DNA of 36,698 nucleotides from Acidobacteriota bacterium (GCA_003222975.1 QHXN01000030.1:1-36698), one strand, 5' to 3'. Positions 18,342 through 27,405 are shown, numbered from the stretch's first letter. The notes: generated from the letters alone by a model not told the origin. Translations and numbers: made by a program.

Positions 18342-18543
18342 TACTTTTGTTGCGGAGATAAGAAAATTTTACGGCGCGCGGGGACACGGGCAGAATTTAG
18401 TGCGGCATGTGGCGACCGGTTATTGCGAACGAACCTCCGGCTGCGCGTCCGAACAGTTCAGCGCGCGGCCCCATGCTCGTAACAGAGATCGGGCGCGTGA
18501 TTGCGAGAATCCGTCTGCACGGCCCCGCGTCCGAGTCCCGGCG

Positions 18544-18696
18544 CTAGATGCGGCCCAGCAGGAGCAGGATTATCACGATGAGCAGGACGAGGCCGAGGCC
18601 CCCGCTCGGGTAGTAGCCCCAGCCGCGGCTGTACGGCCAAGCTGGCGCGGCCCCGATGAGCAAAAGGATCAGGATGATGAGCAGAATGAGTCCCAT
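18544..18696 (-). CDS. DUF3309 small membrane protein
   Basis: 50 residues. It starts MGLILLIILILLLIGAAPAW, has a central WPYSRGWGYYPSGGLG turn and a second hydrophobic helix ending LLLLGRI. This is the characteristic DUF3309 hairpin-membrane peptide; function is unknown, though such proteins are often stress-associated. The start has a full GGAGGA (18703-18708) six bases upstream. It stands alone between umuD and the nuclease gene. Confidence 0.88.
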   Translation of the reverse strand: MGLILLIILILLLIGAAPAWPYSRGWGYYPSGGLGLVLLIVIILLLLGRI

Positions 18697-18931
18697 GCCG
18701 TTTCCTCCATCTCTGGGTTGTTTGGCGGGGGCCGACGGGGGTCGTTGGTGGAATTCTTATGCAAGGCCGCCGCGCGTGTCAACATTCATTTTCAAGGCGA
18801 AGATAAATTATTACTCAAAGCTCAGAGCGGGCCAATGCTAAGTCAGAGACGAAGAATGATAACGATGGCGGAAGTTCAACGAGGGGTGTTGCTCAGAGTC
18901 TTTCAGCTTTGAGCTGGTTAATGTGTTTCTC

Positions 18932-19351
18932 CTAGGAGAACTCACGTGCCCACTTAATCTTCTTTTCCTGAAAATTCCTGGTTTCTGCAAGTCGCAGTCT
19001 GCCTTCGACGGTCAGAGGATGTACGGCAGGCACGGCATAGAGTTGCTGATTTTCGGGACACCACACGGTGAAGATGTCTACCTCGTCATCGCGGTAGCGG
19101 CTGAACGTGTCATACTTGCTACCTCTATGTCTTCGGGAGTTGTAAACTATGCATCCTTCTTGGAGCTTCCCTGTCTTGACCTGAACCCTGACGAGTCGTT
19201 TTCCAGTGTCAACAATAAGATCGTATGCCGCACCACCGCCGAAAGGCAGGCTCACAAGAAATCCCGCCTGAACATAAGCGGTGAGGGCTACGGCCTCGGA
19301 CGAATTGCCTTTATAAAGCGTGAGGCCGGTGAGGCAGTCTTCCCTGTTCAT
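18932..19351 (-). CDS. PD-(D/E)XK endonuclease-like protein next to a tRNA gene
   Basis: 139 residues from the ATG at 19351, preceded by GGAGGTGGAG; the open frame continues to 19429 but would run into tRNA-Arg. The core fits the group-I-intron-type PD-(D/E)XK family: KGNSSEAVAL (Glu19), YDLIVD (Asp44), then RVQVKTG with Gln57-x-Lys59, followed by a YNSRRHRGSKYD segment. Enzymes of this fold cut or bind nucleic acids; this family includes homing nucleases. GC content is visibly lower than neighbours, suggesting transfer. It ends up tail-away from tRNA-Arg(CCT), which begins 63 bases from its start. Confidence 0.72.
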   Translation of the reverse strand: MNREDCLTGLTLYKGNSSEAVALTAYVQAGFLVSLPFGGGAAYDLIVDTGKRLVRVQVKTGKLQEGCIVYNSRRHRGSKYDTFSRYRDDEVDIFTVWCPENQQLYAVPAVHPLTVEGRLRLAETRNFQEKKIKWAREFS

Positions 19352-19414
19352 CTCCACCTCCAAGGCGAGGGCACTTGCCAGAGTTTCAGAGCGTTTGCAA
19401 TAATCCTCCAGTCC

Positions 19415-19487
19415 GGGCCTGTAGCTCAAGGGATAGAGCGACGCCCTCCTAAGGCGTAGGTTGCAGGTTCAAGTCCTGCCAGGCTCA
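19415..19487 (+). tRNA. tRNA-Arg(CCT)
   Basis: The 7-bp acceptor GGGCCTG/CAGGCTC has one G-U pair; TAGCTCAAGGGATAGAGC D arm; anticodon stem ACGCC/GGCGT with loop CTCCTAA; T loop TTCAAGT. CCA is not encoded. It decodes AGG. This is a common integration target in bacteria. Confidence 0.95.
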
Positions 19488-19526
19488 TTCACTTCCTTCC
19501 ACGCACGCACCTGCCCTCTCGACTCA

Positions 19527-20048
19527 TCACGACTGGTACTTGATGAGCGAGCGCACGTCGTAGCCCGCGAGCTTTCCGCGGCCAGACAAAAATTCCAGCT
19601 CGACGACGAAGGCGAGGCCGACCACCTGGCCGCCGAGCTGTTCGACCAGGCGGACGACCGCGCTGGCCGTGCCGCCCGTCGCCAGGAGGTCGTCGGCGAT
19701 GACGACGCGGTGGCCCGCGCCGACGGCGTCGCGGTGCATCTGGAGCGCGTCCTGACCGTATTCGAGGTCGTAGGAGACGGTGGCGCATTCGGAAGGGAGC
19801 TTGCCGGGCTTACGCGCGGGGACGAAGCCCGCGCCGAGTTGGTAGGCCATCGCCGGGGCGAAGATGAAGCCGCGCGCCTCGATGCCGATGACGGCGTCAA
19901 CGCCCTCGCTCTTGAACTCCGAAGAGAGCGCGTCAATGACCTGGCGGAAGCCTTCGGGGTGCTTGAGCAGCGTCGTGATGTCGTAGAAGTTGATGCCCGG
20001 CTTCGGGAAATCGGGCACTCCGCGGATGAGCGATTTGAGATAATCCAT
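19527..20048 (-). CDS. apt: Adenine phosphoribosyltransferase
   Basis: 173 residues, full length. It salvages adenine with PRPP to AMP in the cytoplasm. N-terminus [21 protein letters not shown] (57-63), ARKPGKLP and the PRPP-binding loop [14 protein letters not shown] (115-128). It lies 39 bases from tRNA-Arg(CCT) on the opposite strand and shares its strand with acyP, from which a short-word repeat separates it. Confidence 0.96.
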   Translation of the reverse strand: MDYLKSLIRGVPDFPKPGINFYDITTLLKHPEGFRQVIDALSSEFKSEGVDAVIGIEARGFIFAPAMAYQLGAGFVPARKPGKLPSECATVSYDLEYGQDALQMHRDAVGAGHRVVIADDLLATGGTASAVVRLVEQLGGQVVGLAFVVELEFLSGRGKLAGYDVRSLIKYQS

Positions 20049-20051
20049 GAT

Positions 20052-20190
20052 TCAGTAGCCAGTAGCCAGTAGTCAGTAGCCAGTAGCCAGTGGTCAGTAG
20101 GTTCGTTGCGCGGGCGTTGCGCTTACTCGCCGACACCTCGATAAATGACGTTTTCTACTGGCTACTGTCTACTGTCTACTGTCTACTGCC
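20052..20190. repeat. Short-word inverted repeat (AGTAGCC type)
   Basis: Six or more CAGTAGC/CAGTGGT-like words (20052-20100) and inverted CTACTGT/GCTACTG words (20153-20189) flank a 50-base unique interior. It lies between acyP and apt. Confidence 0.7.
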
Positions 20191-20193
20191 TTT

Positions 20194-20469
20194 TCACCTT
20201 TCGATTCTGAAAGTCGGATACTGGCCGGTCGGCTCGACGCTGACCTCTTCGACCTGCTCGACGCGCGCGAACTGCGGCCCCGCGGCGATATCGTGCTTAA
20301 AGCCCTCGACGCCTTCGGGCGTCCCCTCGGCGTGGACTTCGACGCGACCGTCGGCGAGGTTGCGCACGTAGCCGACGACCTGGTGGCTCGCGGCGACGCG
20401 TTGCGCGAAGAAGCGGTAGCCCACGCCCTGCACGTCGCCGCTGATTATGTAATGCCGCGCGACCCTCAT
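20194..20469 (-). CDS. acyP: Acylphosphatase
   Basis: 91 residues, the family length. It hydrolyses carboxyl-phosphate bonds of acyl phosphates. It has GDVQGVGYRFF with catalytic Arg19, Asn37 in YVRNLADGRVEV, and GPQFARVEQVE. It follows the large exported protein gene on the same strand by 81 bases. Confidence 0.93.
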   Translation of the reverse strand: MRVARHYIISGDVQGVGYRFFAQRVAASHQVVGYVRNLADGRVEVHAEGTPEGVEGFKHDIAAGPQFARVEQVEEVSVEPTGQYPTFRIER

Positions 20470-20550
20470 GCTCTTTTCACGCTCCGACCGTCGAGATTAC
20501 CGCCGACGTGGGACGCGTTATCCTAAAAGAAACTTCCGTCGAATTGCAAT

Positions 20551-23319
20551 TCAAGGCTTCGGGACGAGTTCGACTATGCGGACGCCGCCCGGCGGCACTT
20601 CGACCGAAAGCCGGGAGTCCTGGCCCTCGCGGTTTATCTTCAAAGGCGCGTCAGTCGTCCACTCGCTCGCGCTTTTCAGCTCCCCGGAGCGAAATAAAAT
20701 ATCAACCCCTTCGAGCTTACTTCGATCAACCTGGGCCATCCCCTGCTGCGGCTTGTTGACGCCGCGGTTGTTGAAGAGCGTCACGACCCAGCCGCGCTCG
20801 TTGCGGTTAATTAGGTACTCGATGTCCCCTTCAACGCGGACTGGCGTCGCGTCGGCGAGGAGGTGCGCGAGCAGGTGCGCGGCGGCGGGCACGAGTCGCT
20901 CGTCGAGTCCGAGCAGGTCGGGGACGGCGCAGAAGACCAGGCGCCCGCGGCCCAAGCTGTTGACGGTGACGACCGCGTCTCCCGAAGGCGTCTTCATCAA
21001 CACTTCGGCCCCGCGCGGCTCGACGCGCTCGTAGCGATAGACCTGTCCGGCGAGGTCTGTCGGCGGCTCGCCGGGCGCGAGGCAGTGTGCATCGTCGGCC
21101 TCGGCGGTCGAGCCGAGCGGTCGGACGCCGAGCAGTTCGGCGGGCAGCCCCTTGACCTGCGCCGCATTGAGGACGACCGTGCCGCCCTTCTGAACGTAGC
21201 TCTTCAGACGCTGCCCCCACGCGGGCGTCCACTCGACGCGACCGACGACGACGAGCGCGCGATATGCGTCAATCGCTTCGGCGTTCTTGTCGGAAGCGAC
21301 GAGCACATCTGCGATGTCACCGAAGGCGGCGTTTGTGAAAGCTTGCCGGTCTGCCGTCGCCGGCTCGCCCTCGTCCCGTGCCGCCGGGTAGTAGGCGGCG
21401 AGGAAGAGTTCGCGCAGCGCACGGTCGGAGCGGTTGATGTGTGAGACGCCGAGCGGGAAATGCGGCCAGTCGGTCATGTCCCAGCCGTGCGCGGGGTCGA
21501 GCAGGAAGGCGACGGGCGTGTAGGGCGTGCCGCGATCCGTGTGCTTCTCGGCGAAGCGTATGAACTCGCCGGTGATGCGGCCCAGCGGGTTGAGCTGGAA
21601 CGGGTGCTCGCCGGGGCCGGGCTTGAAGAACTGGTCGAAGCCCTGTTCGAGGTAGATGGCCGATGCGCCGGACATGTAGTAGAGGTAGTAGCTTTTCCGA
21701 TACCACGAAAGCGAAGGCCCCGTCGTCGCGCCGTAGCGCGTGTGGAAGAAATGATCCGGGCCGGCGAAGTTCTGAGAGTTGGTGAATGTGCTGGCTGTGT
21801 CGCCGAAGTTGGGGGCGTGGTAGTAGAGGAACGTGCCGCCGAACTGCCGCGCCGCGCCGCGCGTGAAGGCGATGCGCATCGCCGCGACGGGTTGCACGGC
21901 GGAAGTCTCCATGCCGAGCGTCCGCACGCCCCACGAAGCGAGCGCGTGCGCGTAGGCCGTGCTCGAAGTTGACTGCGCCGGAATGAGGTCGCTCCACATC
22001 GCGCCCGCAGGCGCGTGGAACGTGGCCGACCACTTCTCTTCGAGCGCGTGTGTGTAGGCCGCGCGGTAGCCGTCGAGCATCTGCGCGCGCGACATCTCCG
22101 GCGTGAGCGTGAGACCCGCCGCGACCTGCGACCACACGTGCCCGATGCTCTCACCGGAAATCCAGCCGAGGAACTGCCCGCGCAGTTCACCCGTCAGAAG
22201 CTTTAAGGCGGCCTGGCCGTCGGCGTCTGAGAAAGTGGCAGCGCCGTAGTTGATGAGGACGGCGAAGGGCGCGTGCGTCTCGCGAAGGAAGCGCAGGAAG
22301 GCGCTGCCCTCTTTGAGGTGCTTCGGCAGGTCGTTGATATAGACGACGGGCATGACGAGCGGCGAGGAGAAGATGGGCACGTCGCGCGCGCCTTTGTATT
22401 TTTCGATGAAGGCGTCGAGCGGCTCGGCGTTGAAAGGGTAGAGCGGGCGCGAGGCCGGCGGCTGGTCATAAAGCTCCCAGAACTTCTCCGAGATGTTCCA
22501 GGGCATAAGGAAGTCGCGCCCTGCCAGCGCAGGTCTGCGCCAGAGCGCGGGCACGTTTGCGTTCGGCGACTCTTTTTCGATGAGCGGCGCGAGCGGCGGC
22601 TTCTTCTCGGCCCACTCTTTCAAGACGCGCTGAGCGGCGAACGGAGGCTTGCGTCGGCCTTCCGGCTCGAAGCCGAGGTCGTTCGTGACGAGCACACAGT
22701 CAACGTGGCGTCGCGCCTCGGCGGACTTCTCGACTTCAACCGAGAGGCGCGCCGCGCCCTTCTTCAAAGAGACCGCGGGCGAGCCGTCCCAGGTGAAGGC
22801 CCAGCCCCAGTACATCTCAAACTCGTCGTGTGGGTCAACGCGGTCGCGCGCTCCGAACTCACGGCGGGAGACTTCGCTTCCCTGCTGCGTAATGCGCACG
22901 ACGAAGTTCTCCGTCCGGTTCGCCCAGTCGGCGTAGCGCGCCCAGACGCGGTACTCGCCGTCGCGCGGCACTTCGATGTCTTGATAAATTACTGCGTGCG
23001 TCTCGTCGGCGGCGGCGGCGACCGAGTCCCACTCGCTCTCGCCGCCCTGCGACCACTCGGCGGAGACGCCCGGCCCGTTCAACGCGAAGCCCGGCGCTTG
23101 CGCGCGCGTCAACTCCATCCACGAAGGGTTCGCGCGCGGCTCGTTGCGCGCGTCCACCGAGATGCCCTGCATGTTCTCGGCCTCGTACCAGAGGTATTCA
23201 AAATGCCGGGAAGCCGTCGGGCTTGTCGCCGGCGATGGTGGGACTTGCGCCAACGCGACACGCGCGAACAGGCCGAGGCACGCGATGACTAAGAAGGCGG
23301 CTTTAGGGTAGGTCGGCAT
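20551..23319 (-). CDS. Large exported protein, glycoside-hydrolase-like
   Basis: 922 residues from the ATG at 23319; a GTG at 23358 would place the start in a repeat. A signal peptide (FLVIACLGLFARVALAQ) is followed by a jelly-roll, carbohydrate-binding-like domain (YEAENMQGISVDAR ... VIYQDIEVPRDGEYRVWARY, about residues 40-190). The middle 500 residues resemble a TIM-barrel hydrolase (PVVYINDLPKHL, GWISGESIGHVW, GGTFLYYHAPNFGD, IYLEQGFDQFF). The end looks like a beta-galactosidase-type Rossmann plus beta-sandwich (LVVVGRVEWTPAWGQRLKSYVQKGGTVVLN). Probable periplasmic or secreted enzyme; no named GH family is assigned and catalytic residues are not identified. Confidence 0.72.
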   Translation of the reverse strand: MPTYPKAAFLVIACLGLFARVALAQVPPSPATSPTASRHFEYLWYEAENMQGISVDARNEPRANPSWMELTRAQAPGFALNGPGVSAEWSQGGESEWDSVAAAADETHAVIYQDIEVPRDGEYRVWARYADWANRTENFVVRITQQGSEVSRREFGARDRVDPHDEFEMYWGWAFTWDGSPAVSLKKGAARLSVEVEKSAEARRHVDCVLVTNDLGFEPEGRRKPPFAAQRVLKEWAEKKPPLAPLIEKESPNANVPALWRRPALAGRDFLMPWNISEKFWELYDQPPASRPLYPFNAEPLDAFIEKYKGARDVPIFSSPLVMPVVYINDLPKHLKEGSAFLRFLRETHAPFAVLINYGAATFSDADGQAALKLLTGELRGQFLGWISGESIGHVWSQVAAGLTLTPEMSRAQMLDGYRAAYTHALEEKWSATFHAPAGAMWSDLIPAQSTSSTAYAHALASWGVRTLGMETSAVQPVAAMRIAFTRGAARQFGGTFLYYHAPNFGDTASTFTNSQNFAGPDHFFHTRYGATTGPSLSWYRKSYYLYYMSGASAIYLEQGFDQFFKPGPGEHPFQLNPLGRITGEFIRFAEKHTDRGTPYTPVAFLLDPAHGWDMTDWPHFPLGVSHINRSDRALRELFLAAYYPAARDEGEPATADRQAFTNAAFGDIADVLVASDKNAEAIDAYRALVVVGRVEWTPAWGQRLKSYVQKGGTVVLNAAQVKGLPAELLGVRPLGSTAEADDAHCLAPGEPPTDLAGQVYRYERVEPRGAEVLMKTPSGDAVVTVNSLGRGRLVFCAVPDLLGLDERLVPAAAHLLAHLLADATPVRVEGDIEYLINRNERGWVVTLFNNRGVNKPQQGMAQVDRSKLEGVDILFRSGELKSASEWTTDAPLKINREGQDSRLSVEVPPGGVRIVELVPKP

Positions 23320-23349
23320 CGTCGGCTGTCTAGGCACTGTTGACGTTTT

Positions 23350-23518
23350 AGTTGCCACTAGCTTCAGCTAGTGGGCAGGGGTCAGGCAGAAAGGGGAGGC
23401 TTTAGCCGAACTTAGAATCAAGCTTTTCCTGCGGCTTCAGCCTAAAGGCTTTCAGGATTCGGCTAAAGCCGATCACTTACAACCCTCCTCAACCCACTAG
23501 CTGAAGCTAGTGGCAACT
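23350..23518. repeat. Nested inverted-repeat element (MITE/REP pair)
   Basis: The outer arms 23350-23375 and 23493-23518 are perfect 26-bp reverse complements, each containing the palindrome CCACTAGCT..AGCTAGTGG. The inner arms 23398-23410 and 23458-23470 (GGCTTTAGCCGAA) are also perfect. The interior has more GGCTTCAGCC/AAAGGCTTTC words. Total 169 bases, no ORF. Fits a paired REP or a small non-autonomous transposable element. Confidence 0.75.
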
Positions 23519-23557
23519 GTCAGGAGATGATGTCAACAGAACCTAGTTCTCCGAACA

Positions 23558-23601
23558 GAAAAACGCAGGGGCGTTGGGAATAAATTTCCTCGCCCCTGCG
23601 T
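23558..23601 (-). terminator. Rho-independent terminator of hemQ
   Basis: An 11-bp perfect stem (23563-23573 with 23591-23601). On the minus strand it ends in TTTTTCTG. It begins 23 bases after the hemQ stop. Confidence 0.7.
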
Positions 23602-23623
23602 ATAGTTAATTGTCACTTGCTCA

Positions 23624-24397
23624 TCAGCCGAGTTCGTCCAAACACTCGGCGAGCGGGAGCAGGCGGCAGGTGAACATCGGCGTGTCGCGCAGTGTGTAGC
23701 GGCTCGCCTTCGCCTCGCGCAACTCCTGCACGAGGTCGAGGAAGTCCGAGGGGTAGTCGGTCTCGAAGGCAACGACGAACTCCTGGTCGTCGAGGCCGAA
23801 CGAGTAGGTCGTGTGCAGTTTCACCGAGCGGTACTTCGTGCCGACCCTGATGTGCTCGTCCATCATCTCCTGCCGCTGCTCGACGGGCAGCGCGTACCAC
23901 TCGCGCGTCTTGACGAACGGATAGACGAACAGGTACTTCGACTGCCCCGGCACGATGTGGAGGCGGTCTTCGACGTGTTCGGGGTTATCCTTGTCTATGT
24001 ACATCGAGCGCTTGGTCATCGAGAGGAACGACTGCGTCACGTCGAGGTGGCGACCGAGCGCCGTCGCGTTCAGGCGCGCGGACATCTCCTGAAAAGGGTC
24101 GAGCGAGTAGCCGATGCGCCAGAGCATGAAGTCCACGTTCGAGCGGAGGCCGACGATGGAGTAGGTGTGCATCAGCAGCCCGCGGCGGTACGAGTCGAAG
24201 ACCTCGACGAACTCGCGCTTGGCGTCGAGCTTCGCTGACGGGTCGAGCGCGCGCCAGTCGGCGCGGGCCTTGTAGAAGGTGAAGGTGACGAACTGGCGTG
24301 GGAGTTTGGCCTTGTCGGTCTGCTCGGTCTCGCGCGGGGCCTTGTCGGCCAGGCGCAGCGTCGGGCGACCACCGGCCTGCTCTGTTTCCGTGCTCAT
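23624..24397 (-). CDS. hemQ: Coproheme decarboxylase HemQ (chlorite dismutase family)
   Basis: 257 residues. It converts coproheme III to heme b in the coproporphyrin-dependent pathway. The Tyr159/Lys163 pair in VYPFVKTREWY matches the YPMSK signature (catalytic Tyr), and the proximal heme ligand is His182 in MMDEHIRVGTKY; SFGLDDQEFVVAFE follows. No distal Arg of true chlorite dismutases is evident. The first ~35 residues are a charged extension. It is divergent from the Rieske/cytochrome cluster, which consumes heme. Confidence 0.9.
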   Translation of the reverse strand: MSTETEQAGGRPTLRLADKAPRETEQTDKAKLPRQFVTFTFYKARADWRALDPSAKLDAKREFVEVFDSYRRGLLMHTYSIVGLRSNVDFMLWRIGYSLDPFQEMSARLNATALGRHLDVTQSFLSMTKRSMYIDKDNPEHVEDRLHIVPGQSKYLFVYPFVKTREWYALPVEQRQEMMDEHIRVGTKYRSVKLHTTYSFGLDDQEFVVAFETDYPSDFLDLVQELREAKASRYTLRDTPMFTCRLLPLAECLDELG

Positions 24398-24545
24398 GGT
24401 CTTACTTCCTCAACGGTCATCAAGGGGTTGAAGGTTTTCGCAGGCTGCGTCGGAATCGGTTAGAATGAGCGCCTGTTCTGACAGGGCGTATTTTGCTTCG
24501 GACGGCGGCGGATTGCAAACCGCCGCGCGCCCGCGCGACGTAATT

Positions 24546-25121
24546 ATGGCGATGCCGGAAGAGACACCGACCCAAACAGAACGCGGCGGGGGCGAACGCG
24601 CTCCCGTGCATCTACGCCGGAAGCTACTCCTCTGGATTCCCGCAAGCGTCTTCGCCTCCGTCTTCGGCTCGGTCGCCGCGGCGGCCTTCCGCTTCCTGCG
24701 CCCGCGCGCGGGCGAGGTCGGCGCGTCGGGCGGCGCGTCGGGCAACTGGTTCCCCGTCGCTAAAGTCTCCGAACTCGGAGGCGCGGAGCCGTTGATGCGC
24801 GAGGTCACAATCGAGCACCGCGCGGGCTGGAGCGTGACGCCGCGAGATCATGCGGTCTTCGTCCTGCCCGGCGCGGACAGGCGCGTCGTCTCCGCCGTCT
24901 GCCCGCACGAGGGCTGCGAGGTCGAGTGGGACGGCGGCCAGCGGAAGTTCCTCTGCCCCTGCCACGACAGCGTCTTCGACGCCGACGGCGCGCGGCTCGC
25001 AGGCCCCGCGCAGAGCGACCTCGCGCGACTGCCGACGCGCACGAGCGGCGACACGCTCGAAATCGAATACAGCGACGCGGCGCAGCCGCCGACGCAACCC
25101 GGATCGCCGGCCAACGGATGA
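24546..25121 (+). CDS. Rieske 2Fe-2S protein of a cytochrome b complex
   Basis: 191 residues from the ATG at 24546. One N-terminal membrane helix (KLLLWIPASVFASVFGSVAAAAF) and a periplasmic Rieske domain with CPHEGC and CPCHDSVFD, which hold the cluster through two Cys and two His. It moves electrons from quinol to a cytochrome. Its stop overlaps the next start by ATGA, so it is co-translated with the cytochrome b-c fusion. A frame extension to 24465 is unlikely to be used. The tail is proline-rich. Confidence 0.9.
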   Translation: MAMPEETPTQTERGGGERAPVHLRRKLLLWIPASVFASVFGSVAAAAFRFLRPRAGEVGASGGASGNWFPVAKVSELGGAEPLMREVTIEHRAGWSVTPRDHAVFVLPGADRRVVSAVCPHEGCEVEWDGGQRKFLCPCHDSVFDADGARLAGPAQSDLARLPTRTSGDTLEIEYSDAAQPPTQPGSPANG

Positions 25122-26689
25122 GCGAGCAACACTCTTCGAGCAGTAACGAACGATTTGACGGAGACGCGCCGGCGTGCCGGACGACTCTCGGCCTCGTCCT
25201 CGAAAACCTCACGGATGAGCCGCCGCGCGGAGCCTGGGCCTGGGCACGAACGACGGCGGGCGTCGTCGCACTCCTTCTCGCGCTGCAACTCGTCACGGGC
25301 CTGCTCCTGTCTTTCTACTACGTCCCTTCGGCGGACGCCGCGCATGCAACAGTCTCTTACGTCGAGAAGGTCTTGCCCGCCGGCTCATGGCTGCGCGCGC
25401 TCCACTTCTATGGGTCGCAGCTTCTCCCGCTCGCACTCTTCCTGCACCTCTTGCAGATGCTCTGGCGCGGCGCTTACAGGCGAAAACCCGTCGGGTGGGT
25501 CGCCGGCGTCCTGCTGCTCGCGCTCGTGATGGCGAACGGCGCGACCGGCTACTCTTTGCCTTGGGACGCGCGCGCCTTCTTCAGCACGCGCGTCGCCGAA
25601 AACGTCGCGGGCGGCCTGCCCCTCGTAGGTTCGTCGGCGCACGCGTGGCTCGTCGGCGGCGCGGAGATTTCGACGCTCACGCTCTCGCGCTTCTTCGCCC
25701 TGCACGCCCTCGTCGTGCCCGCGCTCCTGCTCGCCGTCGTCTGCGCGCGACTCTTCTTCTTCAAAGAGCCGAGCCGGACGTGGGAGGGAGTAAGACGCTC
25801 TTCAAAAGGAGAAGAGGCAGGCCACTCGTCGAGACAGGAAGCGGCCCGGCGGACAACGGGCGGCGACTTGAACACACAGCAATGCGTTTGGACGCTCGCG
25901 CAGCTCGCGCGCAACGCCTTCGTCGCCGGAGTCGTCTTCGCGGCGCTCGCGCTCTACGCCTCGAAGTACACGGCCCCGCTCGGCCCCGCCGCAGAGGCCG
26001 CCCCGCCCGGCTACCTCCCGCGCCCAGGCGCACAGTTCCTCTGGCTCTTCCAGCTTCTGAAATTCTTCCCCAGGCCGGTCGCCTCCCTCGTCGCCTTCCT
26101 CCTGCCCGCGCTACTCCTCGCCGCGCTCGCGCTGCTTCCCTTCACGCGCAAAGGAAGAGTCGCGCACGCGGCGACGTTGACGCACACGCGCCGCCGGCTC
26201 GGCCTCGCCGTCTTCGCGGCCTCGGCGCTTCTAGTCGCCGGGCTGACCACCGTCGCGCGCCTGCAAGATGCGCGCGACCCGCGCGTCCGCGAACAGCTCG
26301 CGAAGCAGGCCGAAAAGGAGGCAGAGTTCCGCCAGGCACCCTTCGTCCCCTTGCACACGGGCGGCGCGCAGACGGCGGGCGGGACTGACACGGCGACTCC
26401 TTCGTCTTCAAACTCCGCCGCACCCTCCGACGCGTCGCAGGCCGCGCAGCCGCCCGAAGCCTTCACGCGAAACTGCTCCAAGTGCCACGGCCCGCACGCC
26501 GAAGGCAAGTCAATCTATCCCTCGCTCGTCGGCATCTCCGCCCGCCCGCGCCGCACTGTTGAAGACATCGTCGCCATCCTCAACGACCCGCGCAGCTACG
26601 GTCTCGAATCGCGCATGCCCTCGTTCGCCAAGAAGCTCACCGACGACGAGAAGCGCGCCGTCGCCGAGTGGGTCGTCTCCCTGAAATGA
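25118..26689 (+). CDS. Cytochrome b (b6-type) fused to cytochrome c, atypical
   Basis: 523 residues. The b6-like part has four helices (about 45-68, 92-116, 125-145, 188-215), GYSLPWDARAFF, and heme ligands His96, His110 and His196. The fourth ligand, expected 14-15 residues after His196, is missing (CAR at 209-211). A charged linker (220-255) is followed by a subunit-IV-like part in which the PEWY quinol motif reads PGAQ (303-306). A C-terminal monoheme cytochrome c has CSKCH (453-457) and Met500. It probably accepts electrons from Rieske and passes them to the following cytochrome c lipoprotein. ATGA overlap with the Rieske gene. Confidence 0.88.
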   Translation: MSEQHSSSSNERFDGDAPACRTTLGLVLENLTDEPPRGAWAWARTTAGVVALLLALQLVTGLLLSFYYVPSADAAHATVSYVEKVLPAGSWLRALHFYGSQLLPLALFLHLLQMLWRGAYRRKPVGWVAGVLLLALVMANGATGYSLPWDARAFFSTRVAENVAGGLPLVGSSAHAWLVGGAEISTLTLSRFFALHALVVPALLLAVVCARLFFFKEPSRTWEGVRRSSKGEEAGHSSRQEAARRTTGGDLNTQQCVWTLAQLARNAFVAGVVFAALALYASKYTAPLGPAAEAAPPGYLPRPGAQFLWLFQLLKFFPRPVASLVAFLLPALLLAALALLPFTRKGRVAHAATLTHTRRRLGLAVFAASALLVAGLTTVARLQDARDPRVREQLAKQAEKEAEFRQAPFVPLHTGGAQTAGGTDTATPSSSNSAAPSDASQAAQPPEAFTRNCSKCHGPHAEGKSIYPSLVGISARPRRTVEDIVAILNDPRSYGLESRMPSFAKKLTDDEKRAVAEWVVSLK

Positions 26690-26824
26690 GCGGGGATTTC
26701 AGCAGCGCATGCAGGAATCTCAGTGTCGCGCGGCGACTTTCAAACTCCCGCTCCGTTAAGTTATACTCGCGCCGCTTTTTCATTCCGACAAAATTATTTT
26801 TTGCGAACCGGAGTCTTCGAGGAC

Positions 26825-27289
26825 ATGAAACTCTTCAAGCTGACGCTCGTCGCCCTGGCGCTTCTCTCCTTCGTCGCCGCCTGCAACAGCGGCACGGAGA
26901 CCAACCAGACGGCCAACACTAACGCAGCACGCCCCGCGACCAACACTGCCGCCGCGCCCTCGCCCGCCGCCACGCCCGACGAGCTGGCCGACGCGCGCGC
27001 GACTTTCAAAAACACCTGCGCCCGCTGCCACAAGGAAGACGGCACGGGCGGCCCCGTCAAGCTCGAAGACGGCACCGCGCTGAAAGTCCCGAACCTGCAC
27101 GACGCCCACGCCGTCAAGCGCACGGACGAACAGCTCACCGCAAAGATTCAGAACGGCGGCGACGGCATGCCCCGCTTCAAGGACAGACTCGACCAGCAGA
27201 AGATCAACGCGCTCGTCCGCCTCATACGCCACGACTTTCAGGGCCAGACGGCCTCAGGCGGCGGCGCTTCGCCCTCGCCCTCTCACTAA
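26825..27289 (+). CDS. Monoheme cytochrome c lipoprotein
   Basis: 154 residues from the ATG at 26825 with GAGGA just upstream. Lipobox SFVAAC (Cys20), then an Ala/Thr/Pro-rich tether, then a cytochrome c domain with CARCH (65-69) and likely Met115 (DGMPRF) as the sixth ligand. Membrane-anchored electron carrier, presumably the acceptor for the Rieske-cytochrome b complex encoded directly upstream (135-base gap). The tail is Gly/Ser-rich. Confidence 0.9.
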   Translation: MKLFKLTLVALALLSFVAACNSGTETNQTANTNAARPATNTAAAPSPAATPDELADARATFKNTCARCHKEDGTGGPVKLEDGTALKVPNLHDAHAVKRTDEQLTAKIQNGGDGMPRFKDRLDQQKINALVRLIRHDFQGQTASGGGASPSPSH

Positions 27290-27331
27290 ACGTCGAAGGC
27301 GCGCTCGTGCTATCATTCGCGCCGCGCGCTC

Positions 27332-27405
27332 GCACCCGTAGCTCAGTTGGATAGAGCGTCGGACTTCGAATCCGCAGGTCGCCCGTTCGAGTCGGGCCGG
27401 GTGCA
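27332..27405 (+). tRNA. tRNA-Arg(TCG)
   Basis: GCACCCG/CGGGTGC acceptor, TAGCTCAGTTGGATAGAGC D arm, anticodon loop CTTCGAA, T loop TTCGAGT. No encoded CCA. Decodes CGA. Its last seven bases are part of a 52-bp perfect palindrome. Confidence 0.95.

Noticed and set aside
24465..24545. N-terminal extension of the Rieske protein
   Set aside because: The added residues lack an SD and would place 27 polar residues before the normal start; the ATG at 24546 fits better.
25387..26388. A 333-codon frame inside the cytochrome b-c gene
   Set aside because: Arg/Ala-rich shadow of the real gene in another frame.
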